This document shows, piece by piece, positions 23,254 through 31,321 of a stretch of DNA of 36,003 nt; the stretch's first letter is position 1, and each line of letters starts with the position of its first letter. Position numbers and translations under genes: made by a program. Below the pieces are notes generated by a model. That model was not told the DNA's origin. It did no database searches and saw nothing but the letters and a program-made list of their open reading frames with translations. The stretch is taken from NCBI RefSeq assembly GCF_000974985.2, contig NZ_LAVA02000123.1:1-36003 (forward strand). Reading direction: 5' to 3'. The DNA is from Streptomyces mangrovisoli (GTDB taxonomy: Bacteria; Actinomycetota; Actinomycetes; Streptomycetales; Streptomycetaceae).

Positions 23254-23760
23254 TCACGTCGTTTCCTCGGGAGGCTCGCCCACGACCCACCATTCGTCCG
23301 TGTCGGAATCCGCGAGTTCCTGGACCAGTCGGTCCATCATCTGTCCCAGGGTGAACTCCTCCGACGCCTCGGGGAGGCTCTTCCTGTGGTGGCGCGTCGC
23401 CTCCCAGTACTCGCGGAACACCGCGTTCTGGCACAGCACTCGTAGATGGCCGTGGAGTTCCGCCCGCGTCATGGCGCCGATCCGGTGGAAGAAGAGGGCG
23501 TTGGTGTAGAGCGCGTTCGCGAAGAGGAACTGACGCTGTTTCTCGGCCGGAACGACCATCTCATAGGTGTCCAGGACGGCGGCCAACGCGGGATCGTCCA
23601 TCGCCTTGCAGAGCAAGTCGAAGTGGAGCCGGTGCTGTTGAGTAAGTACCGCCCTTCTGCGACGGTGCGCGCTCGCCGTCTCGATGGAGTCAGCGACGGC
23701 TGCGAACCCTGCTTTCGCAGCCGAAACGATCCTCCCCATCCCATTCCTCTGTGTGGCCAT
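23254..23760 (-). CDS. DUF6082-like protein of unknown function
   Basis: 168 residues, mainly helical, cytoplasmic. Distinctive block: HFDLLCKAMDDPALAAVL..., KQRQFLFANALYTNALFFHRIGAM, LRVLCQNAVFREYWEATRHHR, and a C-terminal acidic tail. This layout fits the DUF6082 family, common in Streptomyces and without known function. ATG at 23760 begins MATQRNGMG; longer versions upstream would add a Pro/Arg-rich stretch that does not look like protein. The ribosome site is weak (GGGGG). Confidence 0.72.
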   Translation of the reverse strand: MATQRNGMGRIVSAAKAGFAAVADSIETASAHRRRRAVLTQQHRLHFDLLCKAMDDPALAAVLDTYEMVVPAEKQRQFLFANALYTNALFFHRIGAMTRAELHGHLRVLCQNAVFREYWEATRHHRKSLPEASEEFTLGQMMDRLVQELADSDTDEWWVVGEPPEETT

Positions 23761-24080
23761 GTCAACCCCCGGATCAGGCGGCCGTCCGCCGGTCGTCGGG
23801 TGCGGGTTGGGTGACGGGGACCGGCGAGCGGTGGGCGGCGCTTGCCGTCTCCCAGGGTGCCGAGCGGCTCTGATCGGCGGGGAGGCGGAGAGGAGGCGCA
23901 CAGAAGGAAGCGAGGGTCGCACACTCCGGCGCCATGCCCAACGTCTGCCCCGCGCGTGCAGCTAACAATCGTTCACTTCGCTGCGATTATTCCTGCTCGT
24001 ATCCTGGGGCGGCATTCGATCCGTCGTACGCGCGCCGGTCCGCGACACGGCGCACGCGTTGGTGTGAGAGAGGTCGCACG
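23761..24080. promoter_or_regulatory. Divergent intergenic region with an A/T-rich inverted repeat
   Basis: 320 bases between the DUF6082-like gene and the CobW gene. Near 23964-23971 (AACAATCG) and 23984-23991 (CGATTATT) there is an inverted repeat with one mismatch in 8, spacer 12. TTCGCT at 23978-23983, 17 nt, TATCCT at 24001-24006 is a weak promoter candidate for the CobW gene. No Zur- or Nur-like consensus was found. Confidence 0.4.
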
Positions 24081-25226
24081 TTGCGTCAGCCGACCCGGGG
24101 CGAGGGCCCCGACTCGCCGGTCCGTCCGCCGCAGATCCCGGTCGTCGTGCTCGCCGGATTCCTCGGCTCGGGCAAGACCACCCTGCTGAACCATCTGCTC
24201 CACCGCAGCGGCGGCAGCCGGATCGGCGCGATCGTCAACGACTTCGGGGCCATCGAGATCGACGCCATGGCCGTCGCCGGCGCCCTCGGGGACTCCACCG
24301 TCTCCCTCGGCAACGGCTGCCTGTGCTGCGCGGTCGACGCGAGCGAACTCGACACCTATCTCGACCGCCTCGCCCGGCCCGAAGCCGGTATCGACGTCAT
24401 CGTGATCGAGGCCAGCGGCCTCGCCGAACCGCAGGAACTCGTCCGGATGCTGCTCGCCAGCGAGCAGCCCGGCATCGTCTACGGCGGGCTCGTCGAGGTC
24501 GTCGACGCCGTCGAGTTCGACGACACCCGGGCCAGGCATCCGGAGATCGACCGGCATCTCGCCCTCGCCGACCTCGTCGTCGTCAACAAGACCGACCGGG
24601 CCGAGGACGGCGAGCGTGTCCTCGCCCTCGTGCGCTCCCTCGTCGACGGCGCCGCCGTCCTGCCCGCCCGTTACGGCCGCGTCGACCCGGAGTTCCTCTT
24701 CGACTGCCGGCCCGGCGAGGAGCGCATCGGCCAGTTGTCCTTCGACGACCTGCGCGACGCCGAGGGTGAGGACGAACCCGCGGGCCACGCCGGGCACTTG
24801 CACGCCGGCTACGACAGCCTCTCCTTCGTCTCCGACCTCCCGCTGGACCCGCGCCGGCTGATGGCCTTCCTCGACAGTCGGCCCGAGGGGCTGTACCGCA
24901 TCAAGGGGTACGTCGACTTCGGGCCGTACGACACGCGCAATCGCTACGGCGTCCATGCCGTCGGGCGGTTCCTGCGCTTCTACCCCGAGCCCTGGCCGGC
25001 CGGCGCCCCGCGCCTGACGCAGATCGTCCTCATCGGCTCCGGCATCGACACCGCCGCCCTCGGCAAGGAACTCGAGGCCTGTCGCAGCGGCGCCCCGCAC
25101 GCCGACGAGCACGGCATGTGGGGCGTCCTGCGTTACGTACCGGATCCGGAGGAGGACGTACCGGATCCCGACGGCCACGGACCGGATCCCGAGAAGGACG
25201 TACCGGATCCCGAAGAGGCCGGCTAG
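24081..25226 (+). CDS. CobW/COG0523-family GTPase, putative metallochaperone
   Basis: 381 residues. P-loop GFLGSGKTT (about 26-34), switch region, the metal-binding C-L-C-C motif (Cys80, 82, 83), the base-recognition motif NKTD, and a C-terminal CobW_C domain (YRIKGYVDFGPYDTRNRYGVHAVGRFL). These G3E GTPases insert or traffic zinc, cobalt or nickel; the metal here is unknown. The start is TTG at 24081 with GAGAGAGG upstream; no closer ATG/GTG exists in frame. The last 28 residues are four heptapeptide repeats (VPDPEED type). The stop codon shares CTAG with the parC stop. Confidence 0.88.
   Translation: MRQPTRGEGPDSPVRPPQIPVVVLAGFLGSGKTTLLNHLLHRSGGSRIGAIVNDFGAIEIDAMAVAGALGDSTVSLGNGCLCCAVDASELDTYLDRLARPEAGIDVIVIEASGLAEPQELVRMLLASEQPGIVYGGLVEVVDAVEFDDTRARHPEIDRHLALADLVVVNKTDRAEDGERVLALVRSLVDGAAVLPARYGRVDPEFLFDCRPGEERIGQLSFDDLRDAEGEDEPAGHAGHLHAGYDSLSFVSDLPLDPRRLMAFLDSRPEGLYRIKGYVDFGPYDTRNRYGVHAVGRFLRFYPEPWPAGAPRLTQIVLIGSGIDTAALGKELEACRSGAPHADEHGMWGVLRYVPDPEEDVPDPDGHGPDPEKDVPDPEEAG
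25137..25220 (+). repeat. Four in-frame 21-nt repeats at the 3' end of the CobW gene
   Basis: Units 25137-25157, 25158-25178, 25179-25199 and 25200-25220, with shared GTACCGGATCC core (third copy begins GGACC). They encode VPDPEED, VPDPDGH, GPDPEKD and VPDPEEA, an acidic Pro-rich tail. Confidence 0.85.
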
Positions 25227-27679
25227 GCCGGGCCCGCCACCACCGACACCGTCTTCGCCAGCGACACGCCCGAACCGTCGCGGCGCGGGTCGATCTCCGG
25301 GAGGTCGACCGGGGTGCCGTTCTTCTGCGCGGCGCGGGCCGGGATCGGGCCCGCCCAGGCCAGGGACAGGCAGTCCTCGCCCTTCAGGAAGCGCTGGCAG
25401 CGCACGCCGCCGGTCGCCCGCCCCTTGCGCGGGTACTGGTCGAACGGGGTCAGCTTCGCCGTCGTCTGCACGGAGTCGTCCAGCGTGCCGCGCGAGCCGG
25501 CGACGGTGAAGACCACCGCGTCCACCGCCGGGTCCACCGCGGTGAACGAGATCACCTTCGCGCCGTCGGTCAGCTTGATGCCCGCCATGCCGCCCGCCGG
25601 ACGGCCCTGCGGACGCACCTGGGACGCCTGGTAGCGCAGCAGTTGGGCGTCGTCCGTGATGAAGACCAGGTCCTCGTCGCCGGTGCGCAGTTCCACCCCG
25701 CCGACGATGCGGTCGCCCTCCTTGAGGGTGATGACCTCCAACTCGTCCTTGTTGGTCGGGTAGTCGGGGACCACGCGCTTGACGACGCCCTGCTGGGTGC
25801 CGAGCGCCAGACCGGGCGACGACTCGTCGAGCGTGGTCAGGCAGACCAGCGTCTCGTCGTCCTCCAGGGAGAGGAACTCCGAGAGCGGCGCCCCTCCGGC
25901 GAGGTTCGGCGCCGCCGCCGTCTCCGGGAGCTGCGGCAGGTCGATGACGTTGATGCGCAGCAGACGGCCGGACGACGTCACCGCGCCGACCTCACCGCGC
26001 GCGGTCGCCGGGACCGCCGAGAGGATCACGTCGTGCTTGGCGCGGCTGCCGTCGGTGTCCGCCGGGAACGGCTCGCCGCCCGCCGTGCGGGCGAGCAGGC
26101 CCGTCGAGGACAGCAGCACGCGGCACGGGTCGTCCGCGACCTGGAGCGGCACGGCCGACGTGGGCGAGCCCGCCGACTCCAGCAGGACCGTACGCCGCTC
26201 GGTGCCGAACTTCTTCGCCACCGCGGCCAGTTCGGCCGAGACCAGCTTGCGCAGCTCGGTGTCCGAGTCGAGGATCCGGGTCAGCTCCGCGATCTCCGAG
26301 TTCAGCCGCTCCTTCTCCGACTCCAGCTCGATGCGGTCGAACTTGGTCAGCCGGCGCAGCGGGGTGTCCAGGATGTACTGCGTCTGGATCTCCGACAGGG
26401 AGAAGCGCTCGATGAGGCGCTGCTTCGCCTCGGCGCTGTTGTCGCTGGAGCGGATCAGGCGGATGACCTCGTCGATGTCGACGAGCGCGGTGAGCAGGCC
26501 CTCGACCAGGTGGAGACGGTCGCGCCGCTTGGTGCGCCGGAACTCGCTGCGGCGCCGTACGACATCGAAGCGGTGGTCGAGGTAGACCTCCAGGAGCTCC
26601 TTCAGGCCGAGCGTCAGCGGCTGGCCGTCGACCAGGGCGACGTTGTTGATGCCGAAGGACTCCTCCATGGGGGTCAGCTTGTACAGCTGCTCCAGGACCG
26701 CCTCCGGCACGAAGCCGTTCTTCACCTCGATGACCAGGCGCAGGCCGTGCTCGCGGTCGGTGAGGTCCTTGACGTCGGCGATGCCCTGGATCTTCTTGGA
26801 GCCGACCAGGTCCTTGATCTTGGCGATGACCTTCTCGGGACCGACGGTGAACGGCAGTTCGGTCACCACCAGGCCCTTGCGGCGGGCCGTCACCGTCTCC
26901 ACCGCGACCGTGGCGCGGATCTTGAAGGTGCCGCGGCCCGACTCGTACGCGTCGCGGATGCCGGACAGGCCGACGATCCGGCCGCCCGTGGGCAGGTCGG
27001 GGCCGGGGACGAACCGCATCAGGGCGTCCAGGTCCGCGTTCGGGTAGCGGATCAGATGGCGGGCGGCCGCCACGACCTCGCCGAGGTTGTGCGGCGGCAT
27101 GTTGGTGGCCATGCCGACCGCGATGCCGGACGCGCCGTTGACCAGGAGGTTCGGGAACGCGGCGGGCAGGGCCACCGGCTCCCGCTCCTGGCCGTCGTAG
27201 TTGGGCGTGAAGTCGACCGTGTCCTCGTCGATCGACTCGGTCATCAGGCTGGTCGCCTCGGCCTGGCGGCACTCGGTGTACCGCATGGCGGCCGGCGGGT
27301 CGTCGTTGCCCAGCGAACCGAAGTTGCCGTGGCCGTCGACCAGCGGGACGCGCATGGAGAACGGCTGCGCCATGCGCACCAGGGCGTCGTAGATCGACGC
27401 GTCACCGTGCGGGTGCAGCTTGCCCATGACCTCGCCGACGACACGGGCGCACTTGACGTAGCCGCGCTCGGGGCGCAGGCCCATCTCGTTCATCTGGTAG
27501 ACGATGCGGCGGTGCACCGGCTTGAGGCCGTCCCGGGCGTCCGGCAGGGCGCGGGAGTAGATGACCGAGTACGCGTACTCGAGGAAGGAGCCCTGCATCT
27601 CGTCCACGACGTCGATGTCGAGGATCCTCTCCTCGTACGAGTCGTCGGGCGGCGGGGTCTTCGTGCTGCGGCGGGCCAT
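25223..27679 (-). CDS. parC: ParC, DNA topoisomerase IV subunit A
   Basis: 818 residues. Winged-helix/tower breakage-reunion domain with active-site Tyr134 in AAMRYTECR, the DNA-gate region GKLHPHGDASIYDALVRMAQ, and long coiled-coil segment (about 400-470). The C-terminal beta-pinwheel has weakly similar blades and lacks a clear GyrA box, which together with the parE gene at 6549-8672 supports ParC. Forms the ParC2ParE2 decatenase. Position 94, equivalent to E. coli GyrA Ser83, is Ala. Start ATG at 27679 has AGGAGG upstream. Its stop overlaps that of the CobW gene. Confidence 0.93.
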   Translation of the reverse strand: MARRSTKTPPPDDSYEERILDIDVVDEMQGSFLEYAYSVIYSRALPDARDGLKPVHRRIVYQMNEMGLRPERGYVKCARVVGEVMGKLHPHGDASIYDALVRMAQPFSMRVPLVDGHGNFGSLGNDDPPAAMRYTECRQAEATSLMTESIDEDTVDFTPNYDGQEREPVALPAAFPNLLVNGASGIAVGMATNMPPHNLGEVVAAARHLIRYPNADLDALMRFVPGPDLPTGGRIVGLSGIRDAYESGRGTFKIRATVAVETVTARRKGLVVTELPFTVGPEKVIAKIKDLVGSKKIQGIADVKDLTDREHGLRLVIEVKNGFVPEAVLEQLYKLTPMEESFGINNVALVDGQPLTLGLKELLEVYLDHRFDVVRRRSEFRRTKRRDRLHLVEGLLTALVDIDEVIRLIRSSDNSAEAKQRLIERFSLSEIQTQYILDTPLRRLTKFDRIELESEKERLNSEIAELTRILDSDTELRKLVSAELAAVAKKFGTERRTVLLESAGSPTSAVPLQVADDPCRVLLSSTGLLARTAGGEPFPADTDGSRAKHDVILSAVPATARGEVGAVTSSGRLLRINVIDLPQLPETAAAPNLAGGAPLSEFLSLEDDETLVCLTTLDESSPGLALGTQQGVVKRVVPDYPTNKDELEVITLKEGDRIVGGVELRTGDEDLVFITDDAQLLRYQASQVRPQGRPAGGMAGIKLTDGAKVISFTAVDPAVDAVVFTVAGSRGTLDDSVQTTAKLTPFDQYPRKGRATGGVRCQRFLKGEDCLSLAWAGPIPARAAQKNGTPVDLPEIDPRRDGSGVSLAKTVSVVAGPA

Positions 27680-28090
27680 CGCTGCCGGCTCCTCCTGTTT
27701 CCTGGTCGCTCGCCTAGGGGGCGCTCACCCCTCCGGCTCACTCCTGCTGAAGCGTGAACGGACATCCGATGCGGACCATTGTGGACCGCGCGACTGACAA
27801 CGCCGACCAGGACCCGTCCCTTCGCCGTTCCCGGCGTTCGATCCCCGGCGTTCGATCCCTACGGTCGCACCCCCGGCCCCCGTGGCCACACGCACCCCCG
27901 CCCGCCCCACGGTCCGCCGTGCCGATCTCGCTCTCGGCGTACGACCTCCGGGAACTTCGCCGAGGCCCCGTCCGCTTGCATACAGTGGCAGGACCGGCAG
28001 GATCCCGCGATCCGGCCACGGTGCGCCGAGGGTTCGGCGGCCGGGGCCGAGCGCGGTTTCCCCACAGCTTTCGCGAGCGAAGGGACGTAC
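27680..28090. promoter_or_regulatory. Divergent intergenic region between parC and the M16 peptidase genes
   Basis: About 410 bases. A perfect 14-bp tandem direct repeat CCGGCGTTCGATCC lies at 27831-27858. TACAGT at 27981-27986 (preceded by TTGCA) is a possible -10 for the peptidase operon, about 105 nt before the ATG; no good -35 is seen. Open frames in this stretch show no protein-like pattern. Confidence 0.35.
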
Positions 28091-29491
28091 ATGCCCATGG
28101 GTCACACGGCCACAGCCGAGGCAGGCTCCGGGGGCCTGACAGCGACCGAGCACCGCCTGGCCAACGGTCTTCGGGTGGTGCTCTCCGAGGACCACCTGAC
28201 CCCGGTGGCGGCGGTGTGCCTCTGGTACGACGTCGGCTCGCGCCACGAGGTCAAGGGCCGTACGGGCCTGGCGCACCTCTTCGAGCACCTGATGTTCCAG
28301 GGTTCCGCCCAGGTGAAGGGCAACGGGCACTTCGAGCTCGTGCAGGGCGCGGGCGGTTCGCTGAACGGCACCACGAGCTTCGAGCGCACCAACTACTTCG
28401 AGACCATGCCCACCCACCAGCTGGAGCTCGCCCTCTGGCTGGAGGCCGACCGCATGGGCTCCCTGCTCGCGGCCCTCGACGACGAGTCCATGGAGAACCA
28501 GCGCGACGTCGTCAAGAACGAGCGCCGCCAGCGCTACGACAACGTCCCCTACGGCACCGCCTTCGAGAAGCTCACTGCGCTCGCCTATCCCGAGGGCCAC
28601 CCCTACCACCACACCCCCATCGGCTCGATGGCCGACCTGGACGCCGCCACGCTGGAGGACGCCCGCGCGTTCTTCCGCACGTACTACGCGCCCAACAACG
28701 CCGTCCTGTCCGTGGTCGGCGACATCGACCCGGCGCAGACCCTCGCCTGGATCGAGAAGTACTTCGGCTCCATCCCCGGCCACGACGGCAAGCCCGCGCC
28801 CCGCGACGGCGCGCTGCCCGAGGTCATCGGCGAGCAGCTGCGCGAGGTCGTCGTCGAGGAGGTCCCCGCGCGGGCGCTGATGGCCGCCTACCGTCTCCCG
28901 CACGACGGCACGCGCGCGTCGGACGCCGCCGACCTCGCCCTCACCGTCCTCGGCGGCGGCGAGTCCTCCCGCCTGTACAACCGCCTGGTGCGCCGCGACC
29001 GTACGGCCGTCGCCGCCGGGTTCGGCCTGCTGCGCCTGGCGGGTGCGCCCTCCCTGGGCTGGCTGGACGTGAAGACGTCCGGCGACGTGGAGGTCCCGGT
29101 CATCGAGGCCGCCATCGACGAGGAGCTCGCCCGGTTCGCGGCCGAGGGCCCCACGCCGGAGGAGATGGAGCGCGCCCAGGCCCAGTTGGAGCGCGAGTGG
29201 CTGGACCGGCTCGGCACGGTCGCCGGCCGCGCCGACGAACTGTGCCGGTACGCCGTCCTGTTCGGCGACCCGCAGCTCGCGCTGACCGCCGTGGACCGGG
29301 TGCTCGCGGTGACGGCCGAGGAGGTCCAGGAGGTCGCCAAGGCCTGCCTGCGCCCCGACAACCGCGCGGTGCTCGTGTACGAGCCCGTCTCCGCCGAGGC
29401 GGCGGAGCGGTCCGAGGACGCCGACCCGCCCGCGGACCCGGAGTCCGAGGCGACCGTGGAAGCCGACGACAACGAGGAGACGGCCCAGTGA
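28091..29491 (+). CDS. M16B zinc peptidase, catalytic subunit
   Basis: 466 residues, no signal peptide. Inverse zinc motif HLFEH (His62, Glu65, His66) with third ligand Glu near residue 144 in VVKNERRQR. Domain 2 follows (VVVEEVPARALMAAYRLP..., LGGGESSRLYNRLVR). The C-terminus is acidic (EDADPPADPESEATVEADD). M16B enzymes cleave peptides inside a closed two-subunit clam; the next gene gives the other half. ATG at 28091 preceded by AAGGGA. The stop overlaps the next start (GTGA). Confidence 0.93.
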   Translation: MPMGHTATAEAGSGGLTATEHRLANGLRVVLSEDHLTPVAAVCLWYDVGSRHEVKGRTGLAHLFEHLMFQGSAQVKGNGHFELVQGAGGSLNGTTSFERTNYFETMPTHQLELALWLEADRMGSLLAALDDESMENQRDVVKNERRQRYDNVPYGTAFEKLTALAYPEGHPYHHTPIGSMADLDAATLEDARAFFRTYYAPNNAVLSVVGDIDPAQTLAWIEKYFGSIPGHDGKPAPRDGALPEVIGEQLREVVVEEVPARALMAAYRLPHDGTRASDAADLALTVLGGGESSRLYNRLVRRDRTAVAAGFGLLRLAGAPSLGWLDVKTSGDVEVPVIEAAIDEELARFAAEGPTPEEMERAQAQLEREWLDRLGTVAGRADELCRYAVLFGDPQLALTAVDRVLAVTAEEVQEVAKACLRPDNRAVLVYEPVSAEAAERSEDADPPADPESEATVEADDNEETAQ

Positions 29492-30876
29492 CCGAGCTCG
29501 CCCCGATGGACTTCCACCCCCAGCCGCAGGCCGGGGACGCCCGGCCGTGGGCCTTCCCCGCGCCCGAGCGCGGCACCCTCGACAACGGGCTGACCGTGCT
29601 GCGCTGCCACCGCCCCGGCCAGCAGGTCGTCGCCGTGGAGGTGCTGCTCGACGCCCCGCTCGACGCGGAGCCGTCCGGTCTCGACGGTGTCGCCACGATC
29701 ATGGCGCGGGCCTTCTCCGAGGGCACGGACAAGCACTCCGCGGAGGAGTTCGCCGCCGAGCTGGAGCGCTGCGGCGCCACCCTCGACTCGCACGCCGACC
29801 ACCCCGGGGTCCGCCTGAGCCTGGAGGTCCCCGCCTCCCGGCTGCCGCGCGCCCTGGGGTTGCTCGCGGACGCCCTCAGGGCACCCGCGTTCGCCGACGA
29901 CGAGGTCGAACGGCTGGTCCACAACCGCCTCGACGAGATCCCGCACGAGCTGGCCAACCCGGCCCGCCGCGCCGCCAAGGAGCTGTCCCGGCAGCTCTTC
30001 CCGGCCACCTCGCGCATGTCGCGCCCGCGCCAGGGCACCGAGGACACGGTCACCAAGATCGACTCCGCGGCCGTCCGCGCGTTCTACGACCGCCATGTCC
30101 GCCCCTCCACCGGCACCGCCGTGGTCGTCGGCGACCTCACCGGCGTGGACCTGGACGCTCTGCTCGGCGAGACGCTCGGCGCCTGGAGCGCGCCCGCGGC
30201 CAAGCCGAAGCCGGTGCCGCCGGTCAGCGCCGACGACACCGGCCGTGTCGTCATCGTGGACCGCCCCGGCGCCGTCCAGACGCAGCTGCTCATCGGACGG
30301 GTCGGCCCCGACCGGCACGACCGGGTCTGGGCCGCGCAGGTGCTCGGCACGTACTGCCTCGGCGGCACCCTCACCTCCCGGCTGGACCGCGTCCTGCGCG
30401 AGGAGAAGGGATACACCTACGGCGTACGGGCGTTCGGGCAGGTCCTCAGGTCCGCGCCGGACGGCAGCGGCGCCGCGATGCTCGCCATCAGCGGCTCCGT
30501 CGACACCCCGAACACCGGACCGGCCCTCCAGGACCTGTGGACGGTGCTGCGCAAGCTGGCCGAGGGCGGGCTGACCGACGCGGAGCGGGACATCGCCGTG
30601 CAGAACCTCGTCGGTGTGGCGCCGCTCAAGTACGAGACGGCGGCGGCCGTGGCGAGCACGCTGGCCGACCAGGTCGAGCAGTTCCTGCCGGACGACTACC
30701 AGGCGGCGCTGTACCGGCAGCTCGCCGCGACCGGCACGGTGGAGGCCACCGCGGCGGTCGTGAGCGCCTTCCCGGTGGACGGGCTCGTGACCGTCCTGGT
30801 CGGTGACGCGGCGCAGATCAAGGAGCCCGTCGAGGCCCTCGGGATCGGCGAAGTCACCGTCGTCACGGCGGAGTAG
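29488..30876 (+). CDS. M16B peptidase homologue, non-catalytic subunit
   Basis: 462 residues, same fold as the gene before it but without HxxEH: the corresponding stretch reads GVATIMARAFSEGT. It keeps the substrate-anchoring Arg/Tyr pair in SRLDRVLREEKGYTYGVRA. This matches heterodimeric M16B peptidases, in which one subunit binds zinc and the other provides R/Y. GTG start overlapped by the upstream stop, so synthesis is coupled and the heterodimer stoichiometry is plausible. Confidence 0.92.
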   Translation: MTELAPMDFHPQPQAGDARPWAFPAPERGTLDNGLTVLRCHRPGQQVVAVEVLLDAPLDAEPSGLDGVATIMARAFSEGTDKHSAEEFAAELERCGATLDSHADHPGVRLSLEVPASRLPRALGLLADALRAPAFADDEVERLVHNRLDEIPHELANPARRAAKELSRQLFPATSRMSRPRQGTEDTVTKIDSAAVRAFYDRHVRPSTGTAVVVGDLTGVDLDALLGETLGAWSAPAAKPKPVPPVSADDTGRVVIVDRPGAVQTQLLIGRVGPDRHDRVWAAQVLGTYCLGGTLTSRLDRVLREEKGYTYGVRAFGQVLRSAPDGSGAAMLAISGSVDTPNTGPALQDLWTVLRKLAEGGLTDAERDIAVQNLVGVAPLKYETAAAVASTLADQVEQFLPDDYQAALYRQLAATGTVEATAAVVSAFPVDGLVTVLVGDAAQIKEPVEALGIGEVTVVTAE

Positions 30877-30966
30877 CGGCCACCCGCGGCACCGCGAAGC
30901 GGCGGCCCACGCGGCACCGCGGAGCAGCGGCCCACGCGGTCCCCGCGGACCGGCGGCACGCGCGAG

Positions 30967-31000
30967 GCGGCCCTGGTGACCGACACGTCACCAGGGCCGC
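30967..31000 (+). terminator. Terminator of the M16 peptidase operon
   Basis: Perfect 14-bp stem (30967-30980 / 30987-31000), 6-nt loop, followed by TTT. It separates the peptidase operon from the riboswitch gene. Confidence 0.85.
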
Positions 31001-31068
31001 TTTGTGCCCGATTTGGGCGGGAGCGGACTGTCTGTTCTGTGGCATGCGCTACAAAAGAGGCGGTCCGT

Positions 31069-31098
31069 TTGGGAATTGAAAGTGAGTCGCTCTAGCGT
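31069..31098 (+). promoter_or_regulatory. Promoter of the M23 peptidase transcript
   Basis: TTGGGA (31069-31074), 18 nt, TAGCGT (31093-31098), which fits a HrdB-type promoter. Transcription from about 31105 would include the whole riboswitch. Confidence 0.5.
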
Positions 31099-31144
31099 CG
31101 ATCCGGCTGTTCGTCGTGCAGTGCGCCGCACCCGCGGCACCGGA

Positions 31145-31305
31145 CAGTCATCGCCGAGTCCCCGTACGGCGCGAGCCAGGGGAGCCGGGGACCCATCTGT
31201 GAAGTCCCTGGGGTGAATCGGGCGCCCGCGCGAGCCGCGTGGGGGTCCGTAGGAGACCTTCCTGCTCCGAACCCGTCAGCTAACCCGGTAGGCGAGAGGG
31301 AAGGA
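31145..31305 (+). promoter_or_regulatory. ydaO/yuaA-type cyclic di-AMP riboswitch
   Basis: The 5' leader carries the conserved blocks of the ydaO motif: CGCCGAGTC, GAGCCGGGGACCCA, GGGGTGAATCGG and CCGAACCCGTCAGCTAACC, closing with GGTAGGCGAGAGGGAAGGA. Such elements in Streptomyces sit before cell-wall hydrolase genes and turn expression off when c-di-AMP binds; the downstream gene fits. Ends are approximate. Confidence 0.88.
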
Positions 31306-31321
31306 AAGGACCAGCCACTAC

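Noticed and set aside
23961..24010. Zur or Nur binding site before the CobW gene
   Set aside because: The inverted repeat there does not match the Zur (TGAAAATGATTTTCA-like) or Nur consensus; kept only as an unassigned repeat.
25118..27757. 879-codon plus-strand open frame across parC
   Set aside because: Antisense of parC, which has clear topoisomerase motifs; no recognisable domain in the plus frame.
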